Below, piece after piece: positions 21,680 to 31,909 of a stretch of 64,000 bases of DNA. Position 1 is the first letter of the stretch. Each line of letters begins with the position of its first letter. The notes beneath the pieces are model-generated. The model saw nothing but the letters and a program-made list of their open reading frames with translations. It searched no databases and had not been told where the DNA came from. Made by a program: the position numbers and the translations under genes. The DNA comes from Prorocentrum cordatum. Its lineage: Eukaryota; Sar; Dinophyceae; Prorocentrales; Prorocentraceae. Location of the stretch: assembly GCA_963575745.1 (NCBI GenBank), contig CAUYUJ010019922.1, positions 30,113 through 94,112 of the forward strand, in the 5' to 3' direction.

Positions 21680-21985
21680 GGGCTGGCAAACCCGTGGCTG
21701 CTAAAACGGTCTTCCCGGAAGGAAAAAGTACAAACTCCCGGGAAGAGGAGGAGGAGGAGGAGGACGAGGAGGAGGAGGAGGAGGAGGAGAAGGAGGAGGA
21801 GGAGGAGGAGGAGGAGGAGGAAGAGGAGGAGAAGGAGGAGAAGGAGGAGGAGGAGGAGGAGAAGGAGGAGTAGGAGGAGGAGGCTGGCAAGCCCGTGGCT
21901 GCTTAAACGGTCTTCCTGGAAGAAAAAAACAAACTCCTGGAGCAAAGTTCAGCGCACTAAATAGTAAACAGGCTGCTTCCCAGAA
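21680..21985 (+). repeat. Duplicated M7 left halves flanking a GGA microsatellite
   Basis: GGCTGGCAAACCCGTGGCTG then CTAAAACGGTCTTCCCGGAA (21683-21722) recurs at 21883-21922 with few changes. Between them is ~145 bp of GGA repeat. The two ~65-bp copies are direct repeats. Confidence 0.65.
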
Positions 21986-22039
21986 GAATAGCCTGGCGAA
22001 GGACCTAACCATATGCAGCTGTGCGAACCGCAATTGCAA

Positions 22040-23385
22040 ATACCGTATTCAGTGGAGCTCCCTGTGGGGCCGCGAAACGTGTGAGGGGTGTGCCGACATG
22101 ACTGAGGCGTACGCGTGCGGGCGGTGGCTGGGGCATTCGGTGGAGCTCCCTCTGGGGCTACGATACGTGTTGATGGTGTGCCGAAATTGGTGTGGCGGAC
22201 GCATGCGGTCAACGGCACTGGCATTCGGTGGAGCTCGCTGTGGGGCCACGAAACGTGTGGGGCGTGCGCCGAAATGGGTGTGGCGGACGCATGCAGGCGG
22301 TGGGACCTTCGGTGGAGCTCCCTATGGGGCCACGAAACGTGTGAGAAGTGTGCCGAAATGGGTGTACGTGACGCATGCGGGCTGCGCCACTGGGACCTTG
22401 GGTGGAGCTCCCTATGAGGCCACGACCTGTGAGGGGTGTCTCCCTATGGGGCCACGAAACATGTGAGGGGTGTGCCGAAATGGGTGTGCGTGACGCATGC
22501 GGGCTGCGCCACTGGGACCTTTGGTGGAGCTCCCTATGAGGCCACGACCTGTGAGGGGTGTCTCCCTATGGGGCCACGAAACATGTGAGGGTTGTGCCGA
22601 AATGGGTGTGCGTGACGCATGCGGGCTGCGCCACTGGGACCTTGGGTGGAGCTCCCTATGAGGCCACGAAATGTGTGAGAGGTGTGCCGAAATGGGTGTG
22701 CGTGAGGCATGCGGGCTGCGCCACTGGGGCCTTCGGTGGAGCTCCCTATGGGGCTACGAAACGTGTGAGGGGTGTGCCGCAATGGGTGTGCGTGACGCAT
22801 GCGGGCTGCGCCATTGGGCCACAAAACGTGTGAGGGATGTGCCGAAATGGGTGTGCGAGACGCATGCGGGCTGCGCCACTGGGGCCTTTGGTGGAGCTCC
22901 CTATGGGGCTACGAAACGTGTGAGGGGTGTGCCGCAATGGGTGTGCGTGACGCATGCGGGCTGCGCCATTGGGCCACAAAACGTGTGAGGGGTGTGCCGC
23001 AATGGGTGTGCGTGACGCATGCGGGCTGCGCCATTGGGACCTTCGGCGGAGCTCCCTATGGGACCACGAAACGTGTGAGGGGTGTGCCGCATTGGGTGTG
23101 CGTGGCGCATGCGGGCTGCGCCACTGGGGCCTTCGGTGGAGCTCCCTATGGGCTACGAAACGTGTGAGGGTCGTGCCGCAATGGGTGTGCGTGACGCACG
23201 CGGGCTGCGCCACTGGGGCGGTCGGTGGGGCTCCCTACGGGGCCACGAAACGTGTGAGGGGTATGCCGCAATGGGTGTGCGTGACGCATGCGGGCTACGC
23301 CACTGGGGCCTTCGGTGGAGCTCCCTATGGGGCTACGAAGCGTGTGAGGGGTGTGCTGCAATGGGTGTGCGTGACGCATGCGTCC
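22040..23385 (+). repeat. SatB: 89-bp satellite, about 15 copies
   Basis: Unit contains GGTGTGCCGAAATGGGTGTG, CGTGACGCATGCGGGCTGCG, TTCGGTGGAGCTCCCTATGG and GGCCACGAAACGTGTGAGG. Some units lack the GGTGGAGCTCCCTATG part. Relatives occur reversed at 59,360-60,620 and 60,885-61,725 and degraded at 30,898-31,130. Confidence 0.9.
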
Positions 23386-24048
23386 GTCTGTCGTCGTCTT
23401 CGCCGTCGCTTTGCTTTTGTATTGCAAGCACGCCAGGAGTGAGCTTCGCTTCGGCTTAGCTGCGGGTCGCGTCGGCCACCCCCACTGTCGTTGTCGCCGT
23501 CACATGAGTCGGTGGCCCTGACGCGGCGGCGGCGGATGCTGTTGCTGCACGCGCCTGGAGTCCAGCAAGGCATGATGGTGTCCAGCTGCTGCTCCGGGAG
23601 GGTTTGTGCCCACGGGGGGCTGAAGCACCGCTCAACGATGCGCTGTTAAACTCAACCTGCAGATTGGGCCCTTTCCCTGCGGGGGGGTCACCCCGATCTT
23701 CTCCAGCACTCCTCGTTGGCCTCGCTGGAGGCGCGCGCAAACTGGTCCTGCCTGTCCGTCCGTCCGTCGTGAGCGCTGTCGCGCTCTCCCCTCGCACGGC
23801 GCACCCGCCGGGGGCTCGGGGCGTCGAGAGGGGGAGAGCCCTCGACCGCAGCACGCTCCACCGAGCTGGGTGCACCCAGAACAGGCGAGTCTGATATCGT
23901 GCAGTTGTGTCCTTGACTGGCGTCGCCTGGGCTCCGCTCTGGGTCGCGTCGGCCGCCGCCGCCGCCGCCGCCGCACGAGCCGGTGGCCCGGCCCGGACGA
24001 GGGGGCGGCGGGGGCCGTGGCAGTGCCGAAGCACACCGGAGTCCAGCA

Positions 24049-24199
24049 TTAAGTCGGGCCTGTCCCCCTGGAGGCCGAGATTGGACGACAAAATTAAAAC
24101 ATCCCCCAACAAATATCAAGGAAAAGTCAAGAATGGTAAAACACAAATCGTCCCCAGACTATTTTTTGACTATGTTTGAATATCCCCCCGACCAGGGGT
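24049..24199 (-). mobile_element. M1 element, copy h
   Basis: 151 bp, interior reversed relative to copy a. Left end TTAAGTCGGGCCTGTCCCCC; right inverted repeat partly deleted. Flanks GTCCAGCA (24041-24048) and GTCCAGCC (24200-24207) match at 7 of 8. A paralogous segment lacking the element lies near 23,465-23,575. Confidence 0.75.
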
Positions 24200-24540
24200 G
24201 TCCAGCCGCGGTGTCCCGCCGTGGTGTCCCGTCGGTGTCTCTTCGGTGTCCCGTCGGTGTCCGCGGGCGGTGGCCGGGGATGTCTCGCCGTGGTGTCCCG
24301 TCGGTGTACCGTCGTTGTCCCATCGGCGTCCCGTCGGTGCCCCGTCGATGTCCCGTCGTTGTCCCGTCGTTGTCCCGTCGGTGTCCCGTCGGTTTCCCGT
24401 CGGTGTCCCGTCGGTGTCGCGTCGGTGCCCCGTCGGTGTCCAGTTGGTGTTCCGTCGGTGTCCCGTCGGTGTCCCGTTGAGTCCCGTCGGTGTCCCGTCG
24501 GTGTCTGGTCGGTGTCCCATCGGTGTCCCTCCACGGTCGT
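24195..24540 (+). repeat. 11-12-bp minisatellite
   Basis: Repeats of GTGTCCCGTCG, about 28 copies with substitutions, starting at the right end of M1 copy h. Confidence 0.85.
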
Positions 24541-24842
24541 CATCGCCGTCATGGTTTTTCTCCAGCGTTGCCAGTGCGTGAGCCCATTGCTATCATGCGT
24601 TGTCGTCAGCATCGTCGTCTTGCATCGCCGCCAAGTCGCGAACGCATCACCATCATCGCCACCATCATCATCATCATCGCAGTTGTCCTCAGTTGGTGCT
24701 TTCCCTTCCACCGCTCCTACACCCCAAAGGTGGTCGTATAGGTGTGTGTGTGCATACTCAGATACATGTTAGGGCCCTTGGGGGCTAAGTGAACGATGGA
24801 AGAAAACGGGTTCGATTGCGCGGACATTCGCCCCGAAGTTTC

Positions 24843-24935
24843 CTGCGTAAGGTCATGGCCGAGCGCCCTCCTCCACGCGGTGTAAAACGCCAGCGGCCCG
24901 CGTAAGCCGCGGCGTATGGTCTTCGTTTTTTTTTT
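24843..24935 (+). repeat. D1 dispersed repeat, copy 2 (short)
   Basis: CTGCGTAAGGTCATGGCCGA, GCGCCCTC and CAGCGGCCCGCGTAAG match D1 order. Ends in a T-run next to the thioesterase-like fragment. Confidence 0.5.
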
Positions 24936-24954
24936 TTTTTTTTTGTTGCGTAAG

Positions 24955-25203
24955 ACCTTCGTCGCCCACGGTCGCCCCGATCGCTACCCGCTGGAGCAGC
25001 TCTTCTGCCTCGCCGCCGACGTAAAAAAGTATCCAGACCCGCCGCTTCCAGAGGCCGCTGCGGGCCAGCCCCCCCCGCAGGACGGCGTGCTGCTCGGCTG
25101 GTCCCTGGGGGCCTCTGTGGCGGCCGCCCTGGCCGGCCAGCTGGCGGCGATGGGCGTCGCGGGTCCCCGCGCCCTGGCGCTGCTCGAGGCTCGAGCCCCC
25201 GGC
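24955..25203 (+). CDS. Alpha/beta-hydrolase (PKS/NRPS-type thioesterase-like) exon fragment
   Basis: An 83-codon GC3-rich stretch reads TFVAHGRPDRYPLEQLF and later DGVLLGWSLGASVAAALAG, then LALLEARAPG. GWSLGA is the GxSxG nucleophile elbow (Ser codon 25102-25104) followed by a helix and a hydrophobic strand, the usual order in type I thioesterase domains of polyketide and peptide synthases. In the family the strand usually ends in catalytic Asp; here Glu is read, so function may be lost. No start, stop or splice site can be fixed. The 5' side abuts a T-run and a D1 repeat, the 3' side dissolves into non-coding text. It may be one exon of a multidomain gene or a retroposed fragment. Confidence 0.35.
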
Positions 25204-25589
25204 GTCATGACCTCCTTGCAGTCCACAGCGCCTTGCCGCTGCGCTTCCGGTGTCATCGTTGGCGATACCCGTTCGATGCCGCACCGTAGGCAATTTGGTC
25301 TGAAGGGCCCCTGGGGGTTCAAACCCGCAGCCTCGTCCCCCTTTTTCGCTTGAGGCTCGATGCGCGACAGATGTTCTCATGTTCGAACCTACTTTAGCCA
25401 TGGTCACTGGAAAGAACTTCGAGCATCGATGAAGTACGGAAGTTTGTGGGCCCTGGGAGGCGATACTCGTTCGACATTGTTTCGATACTGTTCGGGGTGT
25501 TCGAAATTCTTTCAGGGATGTGGTCCTCAAGTACGATGGGAGCAACATGAAACAAATGCGTCAGGATCTTTCCACAGCGCGGACCAACC

Positions 25590-25700
25590 AGAGGTCTCGA
25601 CCCCTTCCGCGGGACCGACTTTTTCGTCACGAGTCTGTTCTTGACGGTTCCGAGGCCCAGCAAGTGCTCCCCGACGCCGAAAGCTAGGAAAACCTCGTTT
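25590..25700 (+). repeat. M15 dispersed repeat, copy 3 (partial)
   Basis: TCTCGACCCCTTCCGCGGGA, TTTTTCGTCACGAGTC and TTGACGGTTCCGAGGCCC follow M15 order; the 5' third is missing or diverged. Confidence 0.45.
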
Positions 25701-25871
25701 GCTTTTGCTTCGGGACCTTTTGGGTTTTCGGGCCACTGCTGTTCAGGCCTCTGCAGCGGCCGATCGGATCGATCTCGGGCACCCCCGGAGAAGCCGTCGA
25801 CGAGCCGCAGCTGCTGGAAAAACACCCCGAGGCTGGGGAGCACCGCCGAGAGCCGACGCGAAGCCGCCCGA

Positions 25872-26115
25872 CAAAAGCCTCGAGCCTCGCCGCCGCCGAG
25901 CGGTTGGGCCTCCTGCTGGGCGCCGCGACCTTCGAGGGGGGGCCCCGAGGCGCACGCGCTGCCGCCGCGCCCGCCCGGGCCGCCGCCGCTGCCCCTGGCC
26001 GCGCCGCCCGCCTGGGTGCCCGCGGGGCCCCTGCTGGGCCCGGGCGCGCCGCGCGGCTGGAGGGACGAGCCGGAGCTCGTGGACTGGCGGTGCTCCCCGG
26101 CCCCCCTCGGGTGTC
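25872..26115 (+). CDS. Exon-like GC3-rich stretch, unknown
   Basis: AAAERLGLLLGAATFEGG in one frame continues in another as PEAHALPPRPPGPPPLP and later WRDEPELVDWRCSPAPLG, the switch lying in a G7 run, so a 1-bp indel or run-length error is possible. GC3 is very high. It grades into a CTC microsatellite at 26,140. No recognised domain. Confidence 0.15.
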
Positions 26116-26879
26116 TCCTCCGCTGCCTCCTCGTCCTGCCTCCTCCTCCTCCCTCCTCCTCCTCCCGCCTCCTCGTCCCTCCTCCTCCTCCTCCTCCTCC
26201 TCCAGACCCCGCGGATTGCTTTTGGAGTGCTTCTGGAAGTGGTCGTTGCCTGGACCCTCTGTCCAGCGTCCCACCGATCCCTGACCCAGACCTCCGATAC
26301 ATGGTCAAAGACCAAGGCGGCGGTTCTTGGTCGTTTTAAGTGTCTGGGGCCCCCGCTGGCTTTCGGGATCGTCCAAAAACGATCCAAGGCGAAAACCTGG
26401 TCTTGGGGAAGGGAGAAGCAGACCTCTGGGGAACCAGGTTGTCAACACAAGTCACGAAGGAGGATTTCTGGGATACTTGCTCTTTTGAGTATGATTACTG
26501 GAAACGGCCGTTACTCTGGGGGAGGATCCCCTTGCAACGACACTGTAGTGCGTCGACGCTGGAGGCGCGCAGTTCTGACATGTCCATGTCGTCTAGTCTT
26601 CGATATCTCTCTCACTCTCTCTGTCTCTCTCTCTCTCTCTTCCTATATCTATTTACAGGTGTGTATATATACATTCGCATGCATATATGTATATATATAC
26701 ATATTGAAGACGCCCACGGCGAATCACCGCCGCCCACTGCCTTTTGGAATCGCCCATATGGCCGAACGTTTTGGTTAAAACTCTGCCAAGCTACCGGACC
26801 ATGTGCTCCCCCCGTTGTGGAAACCCTTCGGGGAACACGCGGGGGATAAAGAAGAAGCGGAGGAGAGGGAGGACAAATA

Positions 26880-26955
26880 GAGATGAGGAGGAGGAGGAGG
26901 AGGAGGAGGAGGAGGAGGAGGGGGAAGCGGAGGAGGAGGAGGAGCAGGAGGAGGA
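26880..26955 (+). repeat. GGA microsatellite
   Basis: GAGGAGGAGG next to the ATGTA array. CT and TATA runs precede at 26,605-26,705. Confidence 0.9.
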
Positions 26956-27285
26956 ATATGAGGTAATGTAATGTAGTGTAGTGTAATGTAATGTAGTGTA
27001 ATGTAGTGTAGTGTAATGTAATGTAACGTACGGCAGCTTAATGTAATGCAGTGTAGTGCGTTGTATTGGAATGTCATGAAAAGTGATGGGATGGGATATA
27101 ATGTAATGTAATGTAATATAATGTCGTGTAAAGCAATGCAATCTAATGAATTGTATTGTAATGTAATGCAAAGCAATGTCGTGCAATGTAGTGTAGTGTA
27201 ATGTCATGCAATGGAACGTGATTTAGTGTATTACATTGTAATGCGATGTACTGTACTGTAATGCATGTGTGTTTGTATCTATGTA
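26945..27285 (+). repeat. ATGTA pentanucleotide array
   Basis: AATGTAATGTAGTGTAGTGT and variants over ~340 bp, in a 5-bp phase. Confidence 0.85.
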
Positions 27286-27609
27286 TCATGTATCGTTGTA
27301 TCCATGCATGTCTGTATCTATGCACGTGTATGTCTGTATCTTGTTATAGTACATATGTGTGCATACACATATAAGGTCTAAGAGGGGGAACTCGAATCGC
27401 CATCAGGCCCCCAAGAGGGCCCGAGACGCCCCAAGATACCCCAAAGATGCTTCCAAGGCCTTCGAACTGGCTCCCAACAGGCCTCCTGTCAGACTTCAGT
27501 AGCTCTCACCTTGCAACTCACAAACGACCGCGGGCCATAGCCGTCCCTAACCCGATAATGTATTGAACTGGCGAACAAATCAGTACGGCGACGCTCTGAT
27601 AATCAATGT

Positions 27610-28420
27610 GTATATTCATGTATCTACTTATGCTGGTATGTATATGCATATGTTTATGCTTATTTATATGTATATGTATATGTATAGGTATATGTATATG
27701 TATTTGCATATGTATATGTATATGTAAATGTATATGCCTATGTATATGTATAGTTATATGCAGTTGTGTATGCATATGTACATGTACAGGAATACGTATT
27801 TATATACATATGTACGTAGGTGTCGATGCACATGTATGTATGTATGTATGTATGTTAACATGCATATGCATATGTAAATGTATATGGACCTATATGTATA
27901 TGTATATGTATGTGTACATGTATATCATATGTATGTATGTGACTATGCCTATGTCTATGCTTATGCAGACGTCAATGTTTTTGTCTATGTCTATGTCTAT
28001 GTTTATGTCTACGTCGATGTATATGTCTATGTGTGTGTATGCATGCATGCATGCATGCATGCATGCATGTATGTATGTATGTATGTATGTATGTATGTAT
28101 GTATGTATGTATGTATGCATGCATGCATGTATGCATGTATGCATGTATGCATGTATGCATGTATGTATGTATGTATGTATGTATGTATGTATGTATGTAT
28201 GTTCGTATGTACGTATGCATGTATGTGCACACGTACGTATGTATGTATGCGTGCATGCATGTATTTGTGTAAACATATATGTATATGTATGCATGTACGG
28301 ACGCTTGTTTCTTTGTACGTATGTATGTATGTCTGTCTGTCTGTCTGTATGTATGTACGTACGTACGTATGTATGTATTTATGTATGCATGTATGTATGT
28401 ATGTATGTATGCATGTACAT
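27610..28420 (+). repeat. TATATG then ATGT/GCAT arrays
   Basis: Hexameric TATATG and CTATGT (27,610-28,030), then nearly pure ATGT with GCATGCAT patches (28,030-28,420). Confidence 0.9.
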
Positions 28421-28739
28421 AACTGGCCAGGGATGCAGGGACAAATGACCACACGACACTCCAGTTCGACGCGATGCGAGGAACATCAGCCGAGTTTTTC
28501 TTGTACACCAGTCGTTACTCAGGGGTGGTGTGGGGTCACGGGTGACGGTGACGCTTGGGGGGGCTGGGGCACGTCGTGGCGAGGGTGCTTTGCGATCGCT
28601 TTAGCACGCGCGAGAGCACCAGCGCGTGGATGAGTCAGGCGGCACCCCTACGTACGATCTTCAACGTTACCTTAGGAGGGGGGAGTGGCCCTGGTAACGA
28701 CCGCTCCGCGCCAGAGGATAAACAGCAATCTCCTCGCCT

Positions 28740-28920
28740 CGTGAGAACGTCACGACGAACAATGGTTCGCAATTCCGCTCCCCCTGAACCTGAGCTCCGA
28801 CGTCACGAGAGACAGAACATCGAACAGAAAGTCGATTGGACGCCTGGATCTCTGCGGCATTTCCCGAGCCGGATCGATCCGCGAGGGCTCCATGGCCCGA
28901 AACGCGAGGCAAAATCGCAC
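28740..28920 (-). repeat. M14 dispersed repeat, copy 2
   Basis: Reverse orientation: GAGCTCCGACGTCACGAG, ATTTCCCGAGCCGGATCGAT and GGGCTCCATGGCCCGAAACG correspond to copies at 11,019 and 63,083. Confidence 0.5.
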
Positions 28921-29104
28921 GCGATGGAAAAACAGATGCGAGGCCAAGATCTCATGGTCGGTCCATCCCCCTGAGGCTCTCGGGCAACTATTTCGGCCTC
29001 TTGGCGGCCGTTCGGGATGATCTGGCCTCTGAACGCCCCTCGGGCTTTCGGCCTCGGGCTTTCGGCCTCAGAGGGGCGTTCAGAGGCCTCGGGCTTTCGG
29101 CCTC

Positions 29105-29753
29105 TGAACGCCCCTCGGCGAGGCGCAGCCGCTGGAACGCACCCCGAGGCTGGAAAACCGCTTGGGGCAGGCGAGTGCGGCCGAAGGCGTCGCACCTCGA
29201 CCTCGAAGTCGAGAACCTCGAAAACCCGGGCGGGCTGCGCCAGTCGCGCCCCCGAGGTACGAGTTTTTCAGCTTGGCGAGGCGCAGCTGCTGGGAAGCGC
29301 CCCGAGTCTCGAAAACCGCCGACGACCGACGAGCACGGCCGAGAACCTCGCACCTTGAACCCGGAAGCCTCGAAAACTGAGCCGGGCCAGTCGCGCCCCC
29401 GAGGTAGGAGTTTTCCAGCTGGGCGAGGCGCAGCCGCTTGGAAGAGTGCGTTTTGCCATGCCTCGCGTTATGCCCCCCTTCTCCCCCCACCCTTTCCCCC
29501 CTCCCCATAACCTCGCGCTCCTCCCCGCCCAGCGCGTCCCCAGCGCTGCCGCACAGCGTCCCAGAGCGTCCGGCACCACAGTGTGGCGCGGCGTTTCGTT
29601 TTGCGTCCCCCCGCCCCCCCCCCTCCCCAAAGCGCCCGCCACCGCCGCGAATGAGAGAGAAAACGCTCTCGAAGCACCCTGGCGCTCGCAGGAACCGCCG
29701 AGGGCCGACGGACGTGCCCGAGAACCCCGCGCCTAAAGCCAAGAACCCTGGGC
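29105..29753 (+). repeat. D3 dispersed repeat cluster
   Basis: Units built from GAGGCGCAGCCGCTGGAA, CCCCGAGGCTGGAAAACCGC, GAGGGCCGACG and CCTCGAACCC. Copies start near 29,115, 29,275, 29,420 and 29,690; the first two are linked by CGCCCCCGAGGTACGAGTTT. Other copies: 9,205-9,490 (split by M1 copy a), 15,993-16,073 (ended by M1 copy d) and 25,795-25,850. The last unit here is ended by M1 copy i. Confidence 0.6.
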
Positions 29754-30081
29754 GTAAGTCGGGCCTCTCCCTCTATAGGAGGAATGATCAGAAATAGTAC
29801 AACAAAATCGGGGGACGATTTTTAAAGTATGTTTCAAGCTAAATAGGGGCATTTTTTTGAAACATAGATAATATCAGTAAACGTTTGAATTTTCATTATT
29901 GTTATTACTATTAATACTATCATGATCCTTCCTGACTTTGAATATTATTTTCATGATTACCATTATTGTTAGTATTCGCAGTAGTATCCTTAGTACCATT
30001 ATGATCATTATTATAATTGCTATCATTCGTAGTAATATCATCATTATTATGTTGATTACTATTACCGATGTTGTTGTTGTT

Positions 30082-30115
<34 letters not shown>

Positions 30116-30406
30116 GTATGTGTATGATTGTTATTACAATTATTAGTATTATTGATATTACGATTATTCTTATTTATTGTTATGCTGATTATGATTATGA
30201 TTATGATTATGATTGTGATTATGACTATGATTATGATTATGATTATGAATATGATTATGATTATGATTATGCTTATGATTCTGTTTATGACTATGATTAT
30301 GATTTGAATATGATTATGCATATGATTATGAGTATTATCTCTTCTTAAAATACTAATTATATTCTTTCGACCAGAATCCGCCTATAGGGGGACATGTCCG
30401 ATCTAA
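29754..30406 (+). mobile_element. M1 element, copy i, with internal AT-rich expansion
   Basis: 653 bp instead of ~165. Ends GTAAGTCGGGCCTCTCCC and GGGGACATGTCCGATCTAA. Flanks CCCTGGGC (29746-29753) and TCCTGGGC (30407-30414) match at 7 of 8. The extra ~490 bp is microsatellite: TTG repeats near 30,070-30,115 and GATTAT repeats 30,180-30,345. Confidence 0.75.
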
Positions 30407-30416
30407 TCCTGGGCCC

Positions 30417-30599
30417 CCGAGGTACGAGTTCTTCAGCGCGGTGCTCCGCCGGAGCCAGCCGCCGCCGCTGCACCGCCTGCCCTCGGCGCTCCGCTTCGCC
30501 GCGGGGCCGCGGGAGGGCGCTGCCGCGGGCGCCCCCGGCGGGCCCGCCCGCCGCGCGGAGGCGCCTCGGGGGCAGCGTGGACGGCGCCCAGAGATTCTA
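30417..30599 (+). CDS. Exon-like GC3-rich stretch, unknown
   Basis: Open frame RYEFFSAVLRRSQPPPLHRL continuing PSALRFAAGPREGAAAG, with nearly all third positions G or C. Bounded upstream by the end of an M1 element (30406) and downstream by the M4 foldback (30594). No start, stop, splice site or recognised domain. It could equally be compositional. Confidence 0.2.
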
Positions 30600-30855
30600 G
30601 GCCTCCCAGATGGGGTCGGAGCAGATGGGGTCGGAGGATCGCGCCGAATCGCCGATGCATCGACGATGCGGCTCGATGCGGAGCCCGATGTTCTCCACGC
30701 CGACGTCGCCGATACATCGCCGACGTCGACGCCTCATCGCCGGTGCGTCGCCGATGCATCGCCGATGCATCGCCGATGTATCGCCGATATATCGGCGATG
30801 CGGCGCGGTCCTCCGACCCCATCTACTCCGACCCCATCCAGGAGGCCTCTAGAGA
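30594..30855. mobile_element. M4 foldback element, copy C
   Basis: Arms ~65 bp: left ATTCTAGGCCTCCCAGATGG and GGTCGGAGGATCGCGCC; right the reverse complement ending CATCCAGGAGGCCTCTAGAG. Within each arm GATGGGGTCGGAG is doubled. Interior is GATGCATCGCC units. No ORF. Confidence 0.8.
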
Positions 30856-30897
30856 TCCGGCGCCCACGCCCATAGTCGGCACGCCTCTCACGCTTCC

Positions 30898-31130
30898 TTC
30901 GTGCCCCACGGGGAGCTGCACAGGTGGCCTCCGTGGACGCGCTCGCACGGCGTCCCCGCGCCCGCTTCGGCCCACTCCCCACACGCTTCGTGCCGCCCAG
31001 GGAGCTTCACCCGTGACCCCAGTGGGCGTGCCCGCATGGCTGCCCCGCGCCCAGTTCGGCACACCCTCGCACGGTTCCACGCCTCGCAGGGAGCGGCACC
31101 CGCGGCCCCAGCGGGCACGGGGCTGCGAGC
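30898..31130 (-). repeat. SatB, strongly diverged, about 2.6 copies
   Basis: Units of 89-90 bp with CTTCGTGCCCCACGGGGAGC, AGTTCGGCACACCC and CCCAGTGGGC align to reversed SatB, with many substitutions. Confidence 0.65.
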
Positions 31131-31388
31131 CTGGCTGGTCGGGCAGACGAGTCCGCGCGTGTCGAGGCATCTCGTGCAGACGAGGTGGCACGATCGGGTG
31201 GATCTCGCTCGCCGAGTGATCTTGCCGCCCCCTGTGCACATCACGGTGACGCGAGCGACTGGCGCGCATCCAGCATATTGAGTCAGCAGTGTAGCGTATC
31301 CAGTGCTCGGGCAGCTTTCCGCCCCATCTCACTTTCACGCTCGCCTTCCGAGATGTTATAGTTCTTGGACTCGCGTGACTCACGTTGG

Positions 31389-31568
31389 AGTCAACCCGCA
31401 CAGGAAGGATGGGCAACTGTCCCAAAGGTACCCATGCATCCTTGCCTCCTTGCCTCCTTGCCTCCTCGGTGCATCCTCGGCCACTTCCGTTGGCCGCGCC
31501 CCGCTCGAAAAGCTGTGCAATGGGCTTCCAATGGCCTTGCATCCTTATCGCGCATCCTTGCTATGCGT
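31389..31568 (+). mobile_element. M12 element, copy 1 (right end cut by M3)
   Basis: Left AGTCAACCCGCACAGGAAGG, interior CCTTGCCTCCT repeats and TTGGCCGCGCCCCGCTCG, then CTTGCATCCTTATCGCGC. The right inverted end is missing where M3 copy 2 begins. Confidence 0.55.
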
Positions 31569-31569
31569 C

Positions 31570-31742
31570 GGCGGCGATCGAGGGGGGAAGTGAGAGGCAG
31601 GCCTTCTCGGAAGGCTGAGAAGTTTTCTAAGCCTTCCCCGAAAACCGAAGCCGCCTCTCACAAGGCGCGAGGGCCTCTGGGAAGCCCCGCCGCCCTCCGA
31701 GAAGGCCTCCTCCCTCTCGCCCCCCCCCCCTCGCCCGCCGCC
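31570..31742. mobile_element. M3 element, copy 2
   Basis: 173 bp. Left GGCGGCGATCGAGGGGGGAA then GTGAGAGGC; right CTCTCGCCCCCCCCCCTCG then CCCGCCGCC. Interior holds GGCCTTCTCGGAAGG and GAAGCCCCGCCGCC modules shared with copies 1 and 3. It truncates an M12 copy on its left. Confidence 0.65.
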
Positions 31743-31774
31743 AGACGCGCGTCGACGCCGGTGCGCCCCCGCAG

Positions 31775-31909
31775 GCCCACTTCGCGGAGTGCGCCGAGCA
31801 CCGCCTCGCCGGCGCCGCGCCCCTCACGGTGGGCACCACCCACGCGCTGGACCTGGCGCGGCGCCTGCGCGCGGAGCCCCGCGCGCCGCCCCCCGCGCGC
31901 CGCGGCTGA
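31775..31909 (+). CDS. Candidate terminal exon, unknown protein
   Basis: Forty-four codons (AHFAECAEHRLAGAAPLTVG, then TTHALDLARRLRAE) end at TGA 31907-31909. Every codon ends in G or C, as in highly expressed dinoflagellate exons. The stretch is preceded by a pyrimidine-rich GTGCGCCCCCGCAG followed by G, matching the AG|G acceptor preferred in dinoflagellates. It directly follows an M3 element. No domain recognised. It is short, and its GC-rich setting gives long open frames anyway. Confidence 0.3.
   Translation, partial: AHFAECAEHRLAGAAPLTVGTTHALDLARRLRAEPRAPPPARRG

Noticed and set aside
25310-25335. tRNA T-arm-like GGTTCAAACC
   Set aside because: No matching acceptor stem, D-arm or anticodon arm upstream.
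27610-28420. Cys/Met/Tyr-rich small proteins
   Set aside because: Translations of the TATATG and ATGT arrays.
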